This document shows positions 1-11,406 of a stretch of DNA of 64,000 nucleotides, in pieces (positions within the stretch are counted from its first letter, which is position 1; each line of letters opens with the position of its first letter). The stretch spans positions 11,485,501 to 11,549,500 of the forward strand of contig JAWUZG010000029.1 of assembly GCA_036785705.1 (NCBI GenBank), in the 5' to 3' direction. Origin of the DNA: Acanthornis magna. Lineage: Eukaryota > Chordata > Aves > Passeriformes > Acanthizidae. A model generated the notes under the pieces. It saw only the letters and a program-made list of their open reading frames with translations. It was not told the origin of the DNA and made no database searches. The translations under genes were made by a program, and so were the position numbers.

Positions 1-188
1 TTTTCATTCTAGTTTCTCAGTTCAGATATCAAGCAAAAAATATGGAGATCAGCTACTAATTCCTGGTGCTTATATACAATATCCTTTATTCATACCATGG
101 TGAAAACCCCACAATGAGCATCCAGGCTCTGAAGTCTAAATTAGTATTTATGAAAGACAGGAAATTGCACATTTTTGAGCCTAAAAGC

Positions 189-208
189 AAAAAAAAAAAA
201 AAAAAAAA
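189..208 (+). repeat. A20 homopolymer
   Basis: Twenty uninterrupted adenines. I see no transposon body or processed transcript upstream that would make this a retrotransposition tail, so a simple repeat is the safest reading. Length is likely variable between individuals. Confidence 0.9.
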
Positions 209-209
209 G

Positions 210-227
210 AGGACTAACAGGACTAAC
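210..227 (+). repeat. Two tandem copies of a 9-bp unit
   Basis: The unit AGGACTAAC occurs twice back to back (210-218 and 219-227), immediately after the A20 run. This fits replication slippage next to a homopolymer. Confidence 0.85.
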
Positions 228-1230
228 AGAGGTTTTCTGCTGTTAATGCCAAACATGTAATTTATGTCCATACATTAACTACAGGCATTGTCATACATTT
301 AATACAGGACACTGTGGGGTTTTGTGAGATGTTTAAAGAAGCGTTGTTCAGTTGCCATAACATTCCTCATCCCACCATTTCTCTGGCTGCAGGGAACAAA
401 GAGCCGTGAAGTCCCCTAATAAGAAAGCACCATCAGGAAGAGCACCACACCTACCTGCATCCTAAATCCCTTGGCATTGTTGTCTCGCACTGCAAGAACT
501 CAGGACAGACCAGATAGGTACAAACAAGATTTTATTTTCCTCCTCTCTCTCTCACTTATGGAAAACATGTCCATAACTCCACCAAGAACAAACAACCCCA
601 CAGCTAATCTTCCCACTCCTTGGGATGGTTTGTTGAAATTAGTGAAAGGATGTAGACGTTGCACAGACTGCTCGATAAGAGTTATAAGCACAGTTTTGTT
701 ATTACTAAAGAGAGGGAGCATAACTTTGCTGTCTCCAATGACTTTAAAACACAACATTCTCCCTCACATCTATCTCCCTACCTACTCTGTTTACATTAAA
801 TATAAGCATAAGTAAGCACGGGGATGTGCATACAGAAGGAAAATAAATGGCTTCCAAGGGGAGGGTGTTTTGCTTATTGTATACATTTTTTGAGGATGTG
901 GCAACATAAACCACAACTCAGAAATGAGGAACAACTCAGAAAGCACCACCAGAACTCAAAAACCCTCAAACAAAACAGCAGAACTTGTGGTTATGGTTAT
1001 TTGCCTTGAAAAACCAATATGGATACTAGTAAGGAAATACAGGTATCCGTTAACAACATGCATCTAGGATTAGATATAACAAATGGTATGGGTAATTCTA
1101 CCTCAATTCTTCTCAGGTATCTCTGATGCTAAAATAAGCCTACCAGCTTAACTCAAATATTAGCTAAAAGGTAACACCAGCAACAGAGTACCACAACTGC
1201 TGCTTTAGGACTGAGAAATCAAAGTCTGTT

Positions 1231-1495
1231 GGGGCAGGTGCCCCACTGTACCTCACTGCCAAGGGCACTACCGGTGCTGATGGTGGGTGCCAAGTGTGTG
1301 AGCACAGGCGTGATCCATTTTCTGCAGCTGTCCAGGGAGTGAGATACGTGACACAGATTTCGGCTACAGCTGCTCTGAGGCAGACCGAGAGGCTGTCTCT
1401 ACATTTCGTATCAACCCAAGCGCCGCAGGATCCCTGACTGAGGCTCCTTGGAGCTGCGGCAACAGATAACGGGCTGTCGTCATCCCTGTCGGCTA
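1231..1495. other. CpG-bearing GC-rich block of unknown origin
   Basis: A sharply bounded block richer in G and C than its flanks. I count 12 CpG dinucleotides between 1272 and 1491, nine of them after about 1370, while the surrounding kilobases have almost none. It opens with a short hairpin (GGGGCA-GG-TGCCCC, 1231-1244). There is no open frame of interest and no splice-site pair I would defend. It could be a solo LTR or other young GC-rich insertion that has not lost its CpGs, or an unmethylated regulatory element. I could not match it to a family from memory. Confidence 0.4.
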
Positions 1496-1500
1496 GAATA

Positions 1501-3420
1501 GATGTAAGTGGAAAAATCCTTCAGCTAATGTTGGTCTGGCACTTGCTGAATGTGCAGGGAAGGTAGAAAGATGGAGAGCAGTGACTAACAACAGGGGGAG
1601 ATAAAAGTAGGGTTTTCCATACCTGATTTCACAGACTCTTGATGGCATTTTTCTTTCCCAGTGGCCTGTGGTTTTGCTACGTTTATTTATGCTCTAAAGT
1701 AGAAACTCCACTGATGCCATTTGTTCTTACACCAAACAGCACCTAAAAAGGAACTTCATGCTGTTGTTGAAATTACTGTTTAATTAAGCAACAAGTCATT
1801 AAAGTGGCTTTATTAACTATGTTATGTTTTTGGATATAACTTTGGGCATAGGTGATTCCAATTTAGTTTTAGGCTAATCCAATACCAACTCCAGTACAGT
1901 TGAATTTACAAATATCAATCTGTAACAAAAAAGTGAAAATGACATAATGATGTTTAAGAGAAGTGTATCTGAATGGCAAAATATTTGGAGTGAAAATCAA
2001 GCAGTAACTTATCTGCCTTCAAAATTTATAATTAATGGAGTGTGTGCAAATCTGTAGTGGCTGTTACTCTTTAAGATGTATAAAATTACTGAAAAATACA
2101 TATCGTTCTGTCCAGCAGAGCAGTTGCAAAAATATTGCAGTGCAGTCTTTATAACCACACACTTCTATGTGGTTTTTGCTGGTATGGCAGTGGGGGAGCT
2201 GGACAGCAGACACTGTGTACCTCGCTGCACACCTTCATTCAACACAAACTGCTAACACAGTATTTCTTACTGTGTCACACAGCAAATTATTTTGTTGCTA
2301 TTATTTGCTTGTTGTTTGAAAGGTAGGCAGGAAAACAATGTAGTCCAAATTGCATGGGGTTTGACTTTATATATTAAAAAAATTATGGCTAGTTAGTTAA
2401 TATTAATTCTGAGCATTCTGAAAAGCAATGCAGCTTACCTAGCAATGAAGTGCATGAATCCTGCCACAGTTGCTGGTATTTCACTTAATGGGCTGCTTGT
2501 CTTTTTTCTTTATTTCTTTGATATATTCAAAACTATTTCTTTCACACAGGCAGGACACTTTGGTCCAAGTCCTGTAAACTGCTTAGAGAGCATGACTAGC
2601 CTTCTGCATGTACTGCTACCATAGAAGTATATGCAGGCGTGTGAATGTCATATGCACATGTATCTGTATTTGCCTACACCCATGTTGTGTGCATATACAC
2701 ACTATACACACAAACTCCCACTCACCACCTATTTAAATTTGCAGTATTAGACCAATTTAAGAAACCAAGGAAGAATGTGATGTGCTATTTCCTTCTATGC
2801 AAAATAAACTGCAAAGACTGGCTTTTTAAATTTTGTTGTAGTGCTAGTTATTTGCAAGTGTTTTCATTTCACAGAACTGTAAGACCAGTGATATACCTAC
2901 AGCATAACATGCTTGCTAACCCTGTCACTTTTGTATGTCATGCAGTCATGTGTTTGTAATCAGAGGTCCATGGACCTGGCAAGAAAATTACTCTCTTTCC
3001 AGCTGTTCTGTCCTTTTACCAGCATCACATTTGGAGAACGAACTGTAAATAATAAGGAGTTGATGAAGCTTCCACAGCTAGCAAATTTCCAACTTCAAAA
3101 GCTTTTCTGCTTCTGAAGTTAATGGCTGACTTCCCTCTGGGTTCACTTTTCGTGTTTTTACTGTATGTCATTCTAGGCCATTAATAACTATCTGTGTTTG
3201 CAGCTATTGTACAAGGACCCAGAAATATATGACCATTCTTCATGGTTCATAGTTGCAGACCACAAGTGTGTTCATAGTAAAGGGCCAAATAAGCAATTCA
3301 CAGAAAAGTTTTTTTATGTTACAAAAACACTCACAGGTTTAGAAGGTGCAATGAGCCTTCTTTTTCAAGAGTTGCTGGAGATTTCGGGATCTTTCTGAAC
3401 TTTTGATATAAGACAAATAC
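1501..3420. other. Unique AT-rich DNA, no gene recognised
   Basis: Mostly AT-rich single-copy sequence. Short open frames (about 60-104 codons) show no domain, and I see no repeat family. Alternating purine-pyrimidine CA/TG stretches occur near 2645-2712 but are too short and broken to call a microsatellite. Confidence 0.55.
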
Positions 3421-3429
3421 TTCTAGGAT

Positions 3430-3790
3430 CTGTGATAATCAAGCTCTTTCAAAACCAGAACCACCCAGGTCTGCCCCTGCAGCTGAAGCAGGATCACCTA
3501 CAGCAAGTTGCCCAGGATTGTATCCAGCTGCATTTTGAATATTTCCAAGGATGGAGACTCTACCACCTCCCTGATCAATTCATGCCAGTGCTTGATCACC
3601 CTCACTGTGAAAAAGTTTCATGACGTTCTGACAGAACCTCCTGTGTTCATTGGATGCCCATTGCCTCTGATCCTGTCACTGGCTACCACTGGAAAGAGCC
3701 AGAGCCCATCTCTGTCTTCTTCATTCCTTCCTGCCAGGTTTTTATACACATCAATGAGAGCCCTCAAGCTGACTCATCACTGAGGAAAAC
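3430..3790 (-). mobile_element. CR1 LINE fragment, 3' part, minus strand
   Basis: The plus strand reads as the complement of a CR1 3' region. In order it has the segment just inside the 3' end (about 3455-3530), the step resembling 'atttccaaggatggagac' near 3540-3560, and a region matching the end of ORF2 up to about 3785. The 5' part and most of ORF2 are missing, which is normal for CR1 because reverse transcription usually stops early. The terminal ATTCTATG repeat cannot be recognised and the copy is clearly diverged. Open frames across it (3432-3623, 3508-3783) lie on the antisense strand and are not genes. It resembles the lineage of the copy at 32900-33695. Confidence 0.85.
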
Positions 3791-6700
3791 ATAGAGAAGT
3801 ACCACACGGGGAGTTAACCTTCTCCACACTGAACACAGTGGACAAGATCGTGATTATGGACACCAGAAGTTTATCAAAAGTAAATCCATTCTGGAAACCG
3901 GACTCTCATCATGGCTTCATTTTCAGCATAGAGCAGCAAAAGAAGAAACACAAAGAAGAATCTCGCTCTGCAATATTCTTAAAGTGGACGTAGCCTTTAC
4001 AACTGAGATCACCTGAGAACCAAGATGCGGGTTGGCAATGCGGGCACAATTGGAGGAACTCAGTCCCTGCCCTGAAGTCTTACTACAGAATCATCAAGCT
4101 AGTTCAGCATTTGAGCTGACATCCCACAAATGTTTTCTTATTTTTCTTTGGTTTCTGTTCTCTCTGATCTAACAGCATGTCCAAGTGTATCACCCACCCA
4201 GGTGAATATATTCACATCCTGGTGATTCAGTCCAGATCTAAGCATGAAGCCTGTCTCAGAAGTTCTTCTGGAACATCTGTTGAAACTATTTACCAAGATG
4301 AGTCTCTTGTTTGTGTTTTTTCTTCCCCACACCCCTCTATGTTTACACAAAGAATTTCAGCAGTTAATATGAAAAACCTACATATTTACAATTCTAAACC
4401 AAATTGGGACAAATGGCACAACAAATGCTTTCCAATTTTCTGTTCTCTTACTTATTTGCAATTCTGCCCACAGAAACCTTCCCACAAAGTTGTAGTGTCA
4501 TCGCTTTGCTTATATTATGCATGCATACAAATGTTAGTAAAAATAATTTAGACAATTATTTTTTTGTTTCATTGCTCAAGATAAAATAGGATGAGAAAGA
4601 AAAAAGGAATTCAAGCCCTAATCATCAACGTTTAGATAGTTGTCTTCAAAACTCAGGAGACAGATGCAGCTCGACTCCATTGCTCCTATATAGGCAACCA
4701 TCAGACATGTCCCACAACACCTGGGAAGTTGGCACAAGGCTGGCAGATATTACATGAAAGTATGGGAGACCCAGGCCAAGCAACCATCAAATGAAACCCA
4801 GATGTAGTGCCCTGGGAACACATCAAACAGCACATACACACTTACAGGTGAACAAACGAGTCAGGGCTGGCCATCCCCCAACTGCCTATAGCCAGGCAAT
4901 GTGAGCAAGGAATTTATCCCCTCAGGTCCAAGAGAGGTCTTAAAGAAAGCACCCGTCACTAGCTATCATGTTACTTGAGCACATTTAAAGAGTTTAAATT
5001 CAAACCACCAAATTATAGGTCAACGTAGGAGATTGTGTTTCAGTAGTTTCTACAGTTGCTTTCCACTCTGTATGAAAGAGTTATAACATGAATGAGAGAG
5101 GTACCAAACAAACACATCTCATAAACTATTCCACATGCAGGTGAGTGCCAGTTCCCAAAAAATCCATGTGCTTTATACAGACTGGAACATGGTCAAGGGA
5201 CTGAACTAGAGAAAACTTTCCCTAAGCATGTCCTAGCCCTGCTGCTGGGACAACTGCTCTGCATGTCTGCATCTCTTCTGGTTATAATAGCCATTTTAAC
5301 CACTCTGTGATAAAAACTACCATCGTCATGAGATCTCGTTTTCTTCTGACTGAAAGAGAAAAGGAAAAAAGAAAAAAAAAGACAAATTTCTTCAAAAACA
5401 AGTTTGAAGCATTTTTAAGAGAGAAAAATGAAAATACATAAATTCATCCCCATGAAACTTAAGTTGTTCTCAGCTTTGTTCTCAATAGTCAAAAACCATA
5501 ATCCAAAACAAAACAAAGAAAATTGTTCACAGATCCCTTTTAAACATAGATTAAATTAAATTAAATCAACTTCTGATTTAACTAAATTGGATGAATCTTC
5601 CAAAAATGGAAATGAAACAAAGAAAGCAGAAATTTGACCACAATTACAGGCAAGCTATTGGTGGTAAACATGGCTTCCAAAGATGTTTGGGAATCAGATA
5701 TCTACAAAGTTTAGTATTCAAATATGTGCCAGAGCAACAAACTCTGACCTTGATAAGGCTCATTCAGGATCCTATCTGTTCAAGACAGTCTTTTAAATAC
5801 AAAGGTGAGAAAGAACAGAAGCAGAAAGTGGAAGAAACAACCCTACATACTTTATTGGGTAGGTCACCTTCCAAAAGTTGGCAGTTCATCTCTGTACACT
5901 CACAAAGAAATTTACACAAAAATATGCAAGTAGGAGGTCCCATGTTGACTTTTGTGGGGAAAAGCGTACTTAACAATAGATGACAGGATCTGCTAGTATA
6001 TAGTGCTGTCAGCAGACATTGCCAGCCCGGAGGAGGTGTTTCTCACAGTGGCAGAGCTCACATTTGCACGTTGCAAGCAGCTGTGAACATATCTATTTTA
6101 CTTATAGCACAAGATTTGTACTTCAAGACACTCTAGCAGACTAAAACAGATATTCCATTAAAAGTATATTTATCCAAATAATATTTTTGAGAATCCTGCC
6201 ACACCGTTGCCTAACACCATTTATCCAGCCATCATGACTAAATTTATATAGCAGTTATTCTACAGAAGCATGTCAGGCATTCTGCACATAGGTGACCAAA
6301 AATATTGATGCATTAAAGCAGATTTCCTGTCTAGCTGCCACTGGATGTGACAAGACAAAAATAAAACCATGGGCCTCTTGTAAACTTTAATCACCATATT
6401 AACACCCAGGAGAAAAGCTCTGGGTGATCCCAATCTTGTTTAAAAGTGTTCAGCTGCAGATACTTACAGGATGTTCTGCCCCTGCTGATTGCTCATTATC
6501 CAAAATTAGCTCTCAGAGCAGTCTTTGCCATAGCGTCTGGCAAAGTGGAAATTGGACCTGTTTTCAAGAGCTTTTGACATTCTCAGGACCTCCGCTCTTC
6601 CAGGAATGCATGCCTTCACTGAGCAGGACATTACACAACTTTCTGCAGGGAGAAGTCAAGAGAGTTGTTACTGAACGTTGTAACAAATCCCTGGAACAGT

Positions 6701-8400
6701 GGGGCAATGTTGATTGCTGCTTTCCTGATATACTCACTAGATTATTTGGGGTTTAGCTCCAGCTTAATGGTTTACAACAGGTTCAGGTTCTGTACTAGGA
6801 CAAATTGGTCTTGGATACAATTGTTCCAGTCCTAGGGGCTTTTTGAAAGCAAAATCTCAGTGATATTCTTCCAGTTTTCAGAGAAAAAAGTGAAGCACTT
6901 GTGCTTTCCTCAAAATATATATCTGATGTAAAAACCTACTCTCTTGCTGAAAACCTTAGATTACGAAACTACCCGTAAAATGTAAGTACACATGCCTACA
7001 AAAACAACAGCTCTTCAGTCAAGGCAGAGAAGAAAACATATGTCTTTTATATATAAAACCTCTTTAGTGCATCTTTTATAAATTATTTTAACTGGTAATT
7101 CAAATTCCTGTTAAGGTCAGGCTTACAGTTTCTAAGCTCAGAAAGCCTATAAAAACAAATTACATTTTGAGGCACCTTTCAAACTTTTCCTTAAACAAAA
7201 AGAGGTTACAGTAGCTGCTGACTTGATTGTAGTAGGATGATGTGTTGATGTAGTTTATTGGCTGTAACTCTTTTCAATAATTTTTGTGGTAACTTTGAGC
7301 TGATAAACTGCTGGCGGGGTTTTTTTCTTACAGGAAAATGCATTTTTTTGCCACCACCTGAGATGTATCACAAATTTTCTCGTCAGAAGAGGTTTGATTA
7401 TTTTGTGTCAGTTCTTGTTTTTCTCTTGTAAAAACATTTACATTTGTGTGTTTTTCATTTATTTCTATATCAAAGCATTTAATTTACATACATTATATAC
7501 ACACTACATACTGCATTTAACAAAATGCAAGCTGAACCAAAACTGAACACAAGAGAACAGCAAATAAACCAGAATAATAAAGTTAAAACCAACATTTCTC
7601 ACCTTTTTAAGATGAAGACCTGGTTTTCTAGGTGAAATATTTCAATTCTTTTGCAGAACATTTTCTGTGATTCCTCATGAAAGTCTCCAGTGGAATACTG
7701 TGCTTCCATTGGCTTTGTGATAGGAGTGAAAATGTACTCTGAGTACTTTAAAAAAAAAATCACATCCTCTCATTTAATTTTTTTCTGCTTCTTGTCACCC
7801 CATATCATTAATTTATTTTTTTAAATGTTGTGGTAACCATTACTTGATATTACTGCATTTTTCCATATGAAAATTTCTTCTAATGCAACCATTATGTAAA
7901 TAAATATGTCTACAATATACTTTGCTATGTTACAAAAGCAAGCTTTAAAACATATGCTTCTTATAACTCTTATAAAAATTAATGAAACACTCATTCATAT
8001 ACAGTGGGTTTAGCTTAACTTTGAAAAACTATGTGAAAACACTAAACTAAAATAAATGAGATTGCTGTTAATGTAAGATATCCATTTGAAATACTTTGGT
8101 ATTTAAATTTAGCTCATTCAGCCTCTGGCGTATGAGTTTGGAGGTAAGCCAGCTGTGATCTCTTAAAAATCACAGTACTATGCAAATTCAGAACTGACCA
8201 TTTTGGGCTAAAGCTGTGCATTTTTTGCATCAACTGTCTTCTTGTATGAGTGAGGGGAAAAAATTTCTTAAACATTAAAATCGCAGTGTGGGTATGTCAA
8301 CAAAAAGATTTATGCTTTTCCCATTGATTCTGTCTGGCATTTCCCAAATCCCGATAATTTCTCCCATGGAAGATGTAGTCTCCATTAAAATAGCTGTAAT
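3791..8400. other. Long unique stretch, strongly AT-rich at 7000-8250
   Basis: No gene, repeat family or RNA gene recognised. Open frames reach 130 codons (5591-5983, plus) without domain content. The part from about 7000 to 8250 is the most AT-rich in the window and has many stops in all frames. Oligo-A and oligo-T runs and direct AAATT units (around 5550-5575) occur but are not tandem arrays of note. Confidence 0.55.
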
Positions 8401-11277
8401 TAAGAACAGTGATTCCTTACTGGTGCTGGTCCCAGCCTGTGGTCATGGCACGGACAGATGACAGCAAGGAGCTCGAGGCGGAACCATCGCAGCTACACCC
8501 ACATGACCACATCCATTGCTCATGAGTTACATGCACATAGGGCTGCTCATCCAAAACACTAACGAGGTGATGAGCCCCAGTGGCACCAAGAGATGGTTGG
8601 TTTGGGGTCTCCCAGGCCCTGATAAGCAGGGTCAAGCAGGCAAGGGAGGGGAATTTGGCTTGGGGTCCAGGCATCAATCCTGCTCACAGTGTGTCTGTCT
8701 CCCTTCACGAAACAGGAAAGCTGATGCTCATCACGGGGTGTCTCAATAAATGACACTGCCATTCCACATTTTGGACTGGAGCTGAAGATCAACAATAGCT
8801 CTGCACAGGACTTGCCTCTAGAGACAAGTTGAAAATACTGTGGCAACTGCACAGGTGATGCAGAAGCCGTAGCTGCTCATTCTTGGCAAAACCAGAGAGA
8901 GAAAGGTGTGAGAGAGATGCATGGCTCTCTAGTGCTAAAACTAGACAAAAGAAAACCCTCTCATGTTTATAAGTGAGCAGCACTCTCCAGAGTCTTTGAG
9001 GCCATGTCTTTGTGGTGGCTTGTCTGGCAATCCCACTGCACCGAGCCTGCACTCCGCCTGAGTGGGCATTGCACAAAAGAAAGGATACCTCACAACTCAG
9101 CGCTGAGCTAATATCTGTGGGTGAAGCACCCTGTACAGCATCTGTCACAGAAACTCACTTCAGTAATACACATTTTTCTCTTGTTGTACAAAAAAGAAGT
9201 AATGCATTTATTATCTGGCAACAGCTGAAGGAGCAGGTACATAGGGAAGAGTCCAGGACAAAGCACAGGAAAGAGGAGCAGAGCAGCACAGTTCAACTTT
9301 CCCCACGGAAGGCAGATCTCTGGTTTTTGACTCACAAATAAGACAGGAAGCGATGAAGCTTGATCAAAGGGCAGTTTGAACCACGTACAGCTTCCACTCA
9401 GACCAGCCCACAGCTGATTGGCCTTTTCCAGGATCAGATCAATATTTGGCACAGGACAATATTGTTTGCTTGCAACTCGAGTCATTAAAAAAGACCAAAG
9501 TTTTTCAGGTCATATGGACAACTCCTCCCAGAAAGAAAAGTGAAAAGCATGAGTATTTGCCAAATTGAGGGATATAAAAATGATATAATATTGTAGTTGT
9601 TTTACAAGGAGCACCTTTTCCGAACATTACACATCCTCATTAGGAGCAGCATTAGACCACTTAGAAACAGCACTCTACATAAACATTCAGGCAAATTTAG
9701 TTTTGATCAGCCTGCTACTATCTAGCACACTTCTCAAATCAATCAAACCCTCCTGTAATGGAAATATTTCATAGCAAATATTGTCATACCTTGTAAAAAG
9801 GGAAATCCATTTCACTGCTGGATATATCACATCAATAAAAAAATCACTTATTTGACAAGAAGATAGATTTTTGTCAAAGTGGCTGGGATTTTGGGGGGAG
9901 GAGTAGCAGAGGTTAATGTTATAAGATTAGAACCACTGTTTGCAACTCACCTTTTGAATGATGTATTATGTTATTCAATGAAGCAAATCTACTGTGGCTT
10001 TCATCAGTTTCTCTTTTAGTACCAACAGCAGCAAGGATGAAACTCTGAATTTTTGTAAAGAAAAAGGATCAACAAATTAAAAAAATAAATATAGTTTGCA
10101 CATTTTTTTCCTTACTATTTTTTTGGCATTTTTCCTCCAAAGGGCCAGAAATACCCAAGGATTAAGGTTGTGCCTTGAGGGTGGAACAGCTTCTTGACAC
10201 CTTTCCATCAGACACAGAGGGATAGTGATAACTTGTGCTCTGAAAACCAGTTTCTCACAAGTGATTGTGGAGACAGGTTAGATCTTCCCTTGTGGCAGCA
10301 TGGCTCTGGAAACATGGAGATGGGAAGGCTGGAGGAGTCTGGCTGGTAAAGGTATGCTGAAATGCAGGTCCAGCTCTTAGACAACAAGAAGTTGAACAAA
10401 CCCAAGGCAGCAGATCAAAAAAGACCTGAGCCATCTCAGAGCATCAAACAAGTGTCTTGCAGGCATGGCTGCTGCAGAAGTTCCTTTCTTCAGAAGGAGC
10501 AGGAAGGCGGACATGCCAGGCCAGGTGGGTAAGGATAACATACCCTCTGCAGGCAGTGGAAAGTGGGTGGTGGGAAGCAGTCAGAGGTCCACATGTGACT
10601 GGAGCAGGACCACCAAACAAGTCCCAGTTCCTCCAACATCCCACAAATCAGATAACAAAGTCCTGCTTCAGCACTGTGCACAAAGAGGAGTGGAGGGGCC
10701 CAGGCATGGAGGCCAAACGTGCAAAACCCCTCCTCCCTGGGGACAATGATGCAGCTACAAATGGTATAGGGACAGATGTCCCTGAAGTATCAGTCCCACG
10801 ACAAACTTATCGTGTAGTGTATTTTTAATCTAGGGCTCCCCTGTTTCCAGTTTTCCCCACATGCATCCTTCTCCCTGATTGCCTCCCTGCAGATCCCATG
10901 TGCCCACAGTGTTTGTACCATCTTCGCAAGAGCATGGAGTCAGTTCAGTGTCTGCATTAAGAGCAGCCTGGTGTCTGAGACCTGGCTCTGCCTGTCTGGC
11001 CCATGCAGGAGGGCTAGGAGATGTCACGTACAATACCCTGCAGATACCTGGGAGACCCAAGCAGAAAATGAGCTGCTCCAGCAAGAGGAATAAAAAAGCT
11101 CAGTATGCTCAAATATGCACAAACAAGACGGGACTCAGCCCTAGGCAATGCCAGTTTTTGGCTAGAGGCCGGTTTTGCTGAAAGCTTAGTTGAGAGGAGC
11201 ATTCCTGAGTGCTTTAGAAATGAGAAGACTGACATAAAAGTCTTATCTCTTTGGTGGAGAAGCAAATCTGAGTGGTA
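8401..11277. other. Unique DNA; GC-richer patches with overlapping open frames
   Basis: Two GC-richer patches (about 8400-9480 and 10180-11277) contain several open frames of 60-125 codons on both strands. They overlap each other and show no recognisable domain, no codon-bias contrast that I can judge, and no convincing exon boundaries. Between the patches (9480-10180) the sequence is AT-rich. The open frames are best explained by fewer AT-rich stop codons, not by coding. Confidence 0.5.
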
Positions 11278-11406
11278 AAAGGCCAGGTTGGATGAGGCTT
11301 TGAGCAAACTGGTCTAGTGGAAGGTGTCCCCGTCCACAGCAGAGGGGGTTGGGTCTAAATGACCTGCAAGATCCCTTCCAACCCAAACCATTCTGTGATT
11401 CTATGA
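11278..11406 (+). mobile_element. CR1 LINE 3' tail, plus strand
   Basis: A short, well-preserved CR1 3' end in sense orientation. It begins in the last codons of ORF2 (reads like ...ARLDEALSKLV at about 11283-11315), followed by the stop and the short 3' UTR. It ends in the diagnostic imperfect octamer pair ATTCTGTG ATTCTATG at 11391-11406. Everything 5' of the last coding stretch is absent. The exact terminus makes this the best insertion boundary in the window. Sequence upstream shows no tRNA-like head, so a CR1-tailed SINE is unlikely. Confidence 0.93.

Larger units (their letters stand above)
1..1199. other. Unique AT-rich DNA, no gene recognised
   Basis: Nothing in this stretch supports an exon. 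The longest open frame is 114 codons (471-815, plus); it is low-complexity and overlaps an equally open frame on the other strand, as expected by chance. The only structured parts are the A-run and the 9-bp duplication annotated separately, and a short CT-rich tract near 540-553. Confidence 0.6.

Noticed and set aside
2645..2712. CA/TG microsatellite
   Set aside because: Alternating stretches are short and interrupted, below what I would call a tandem repeat.
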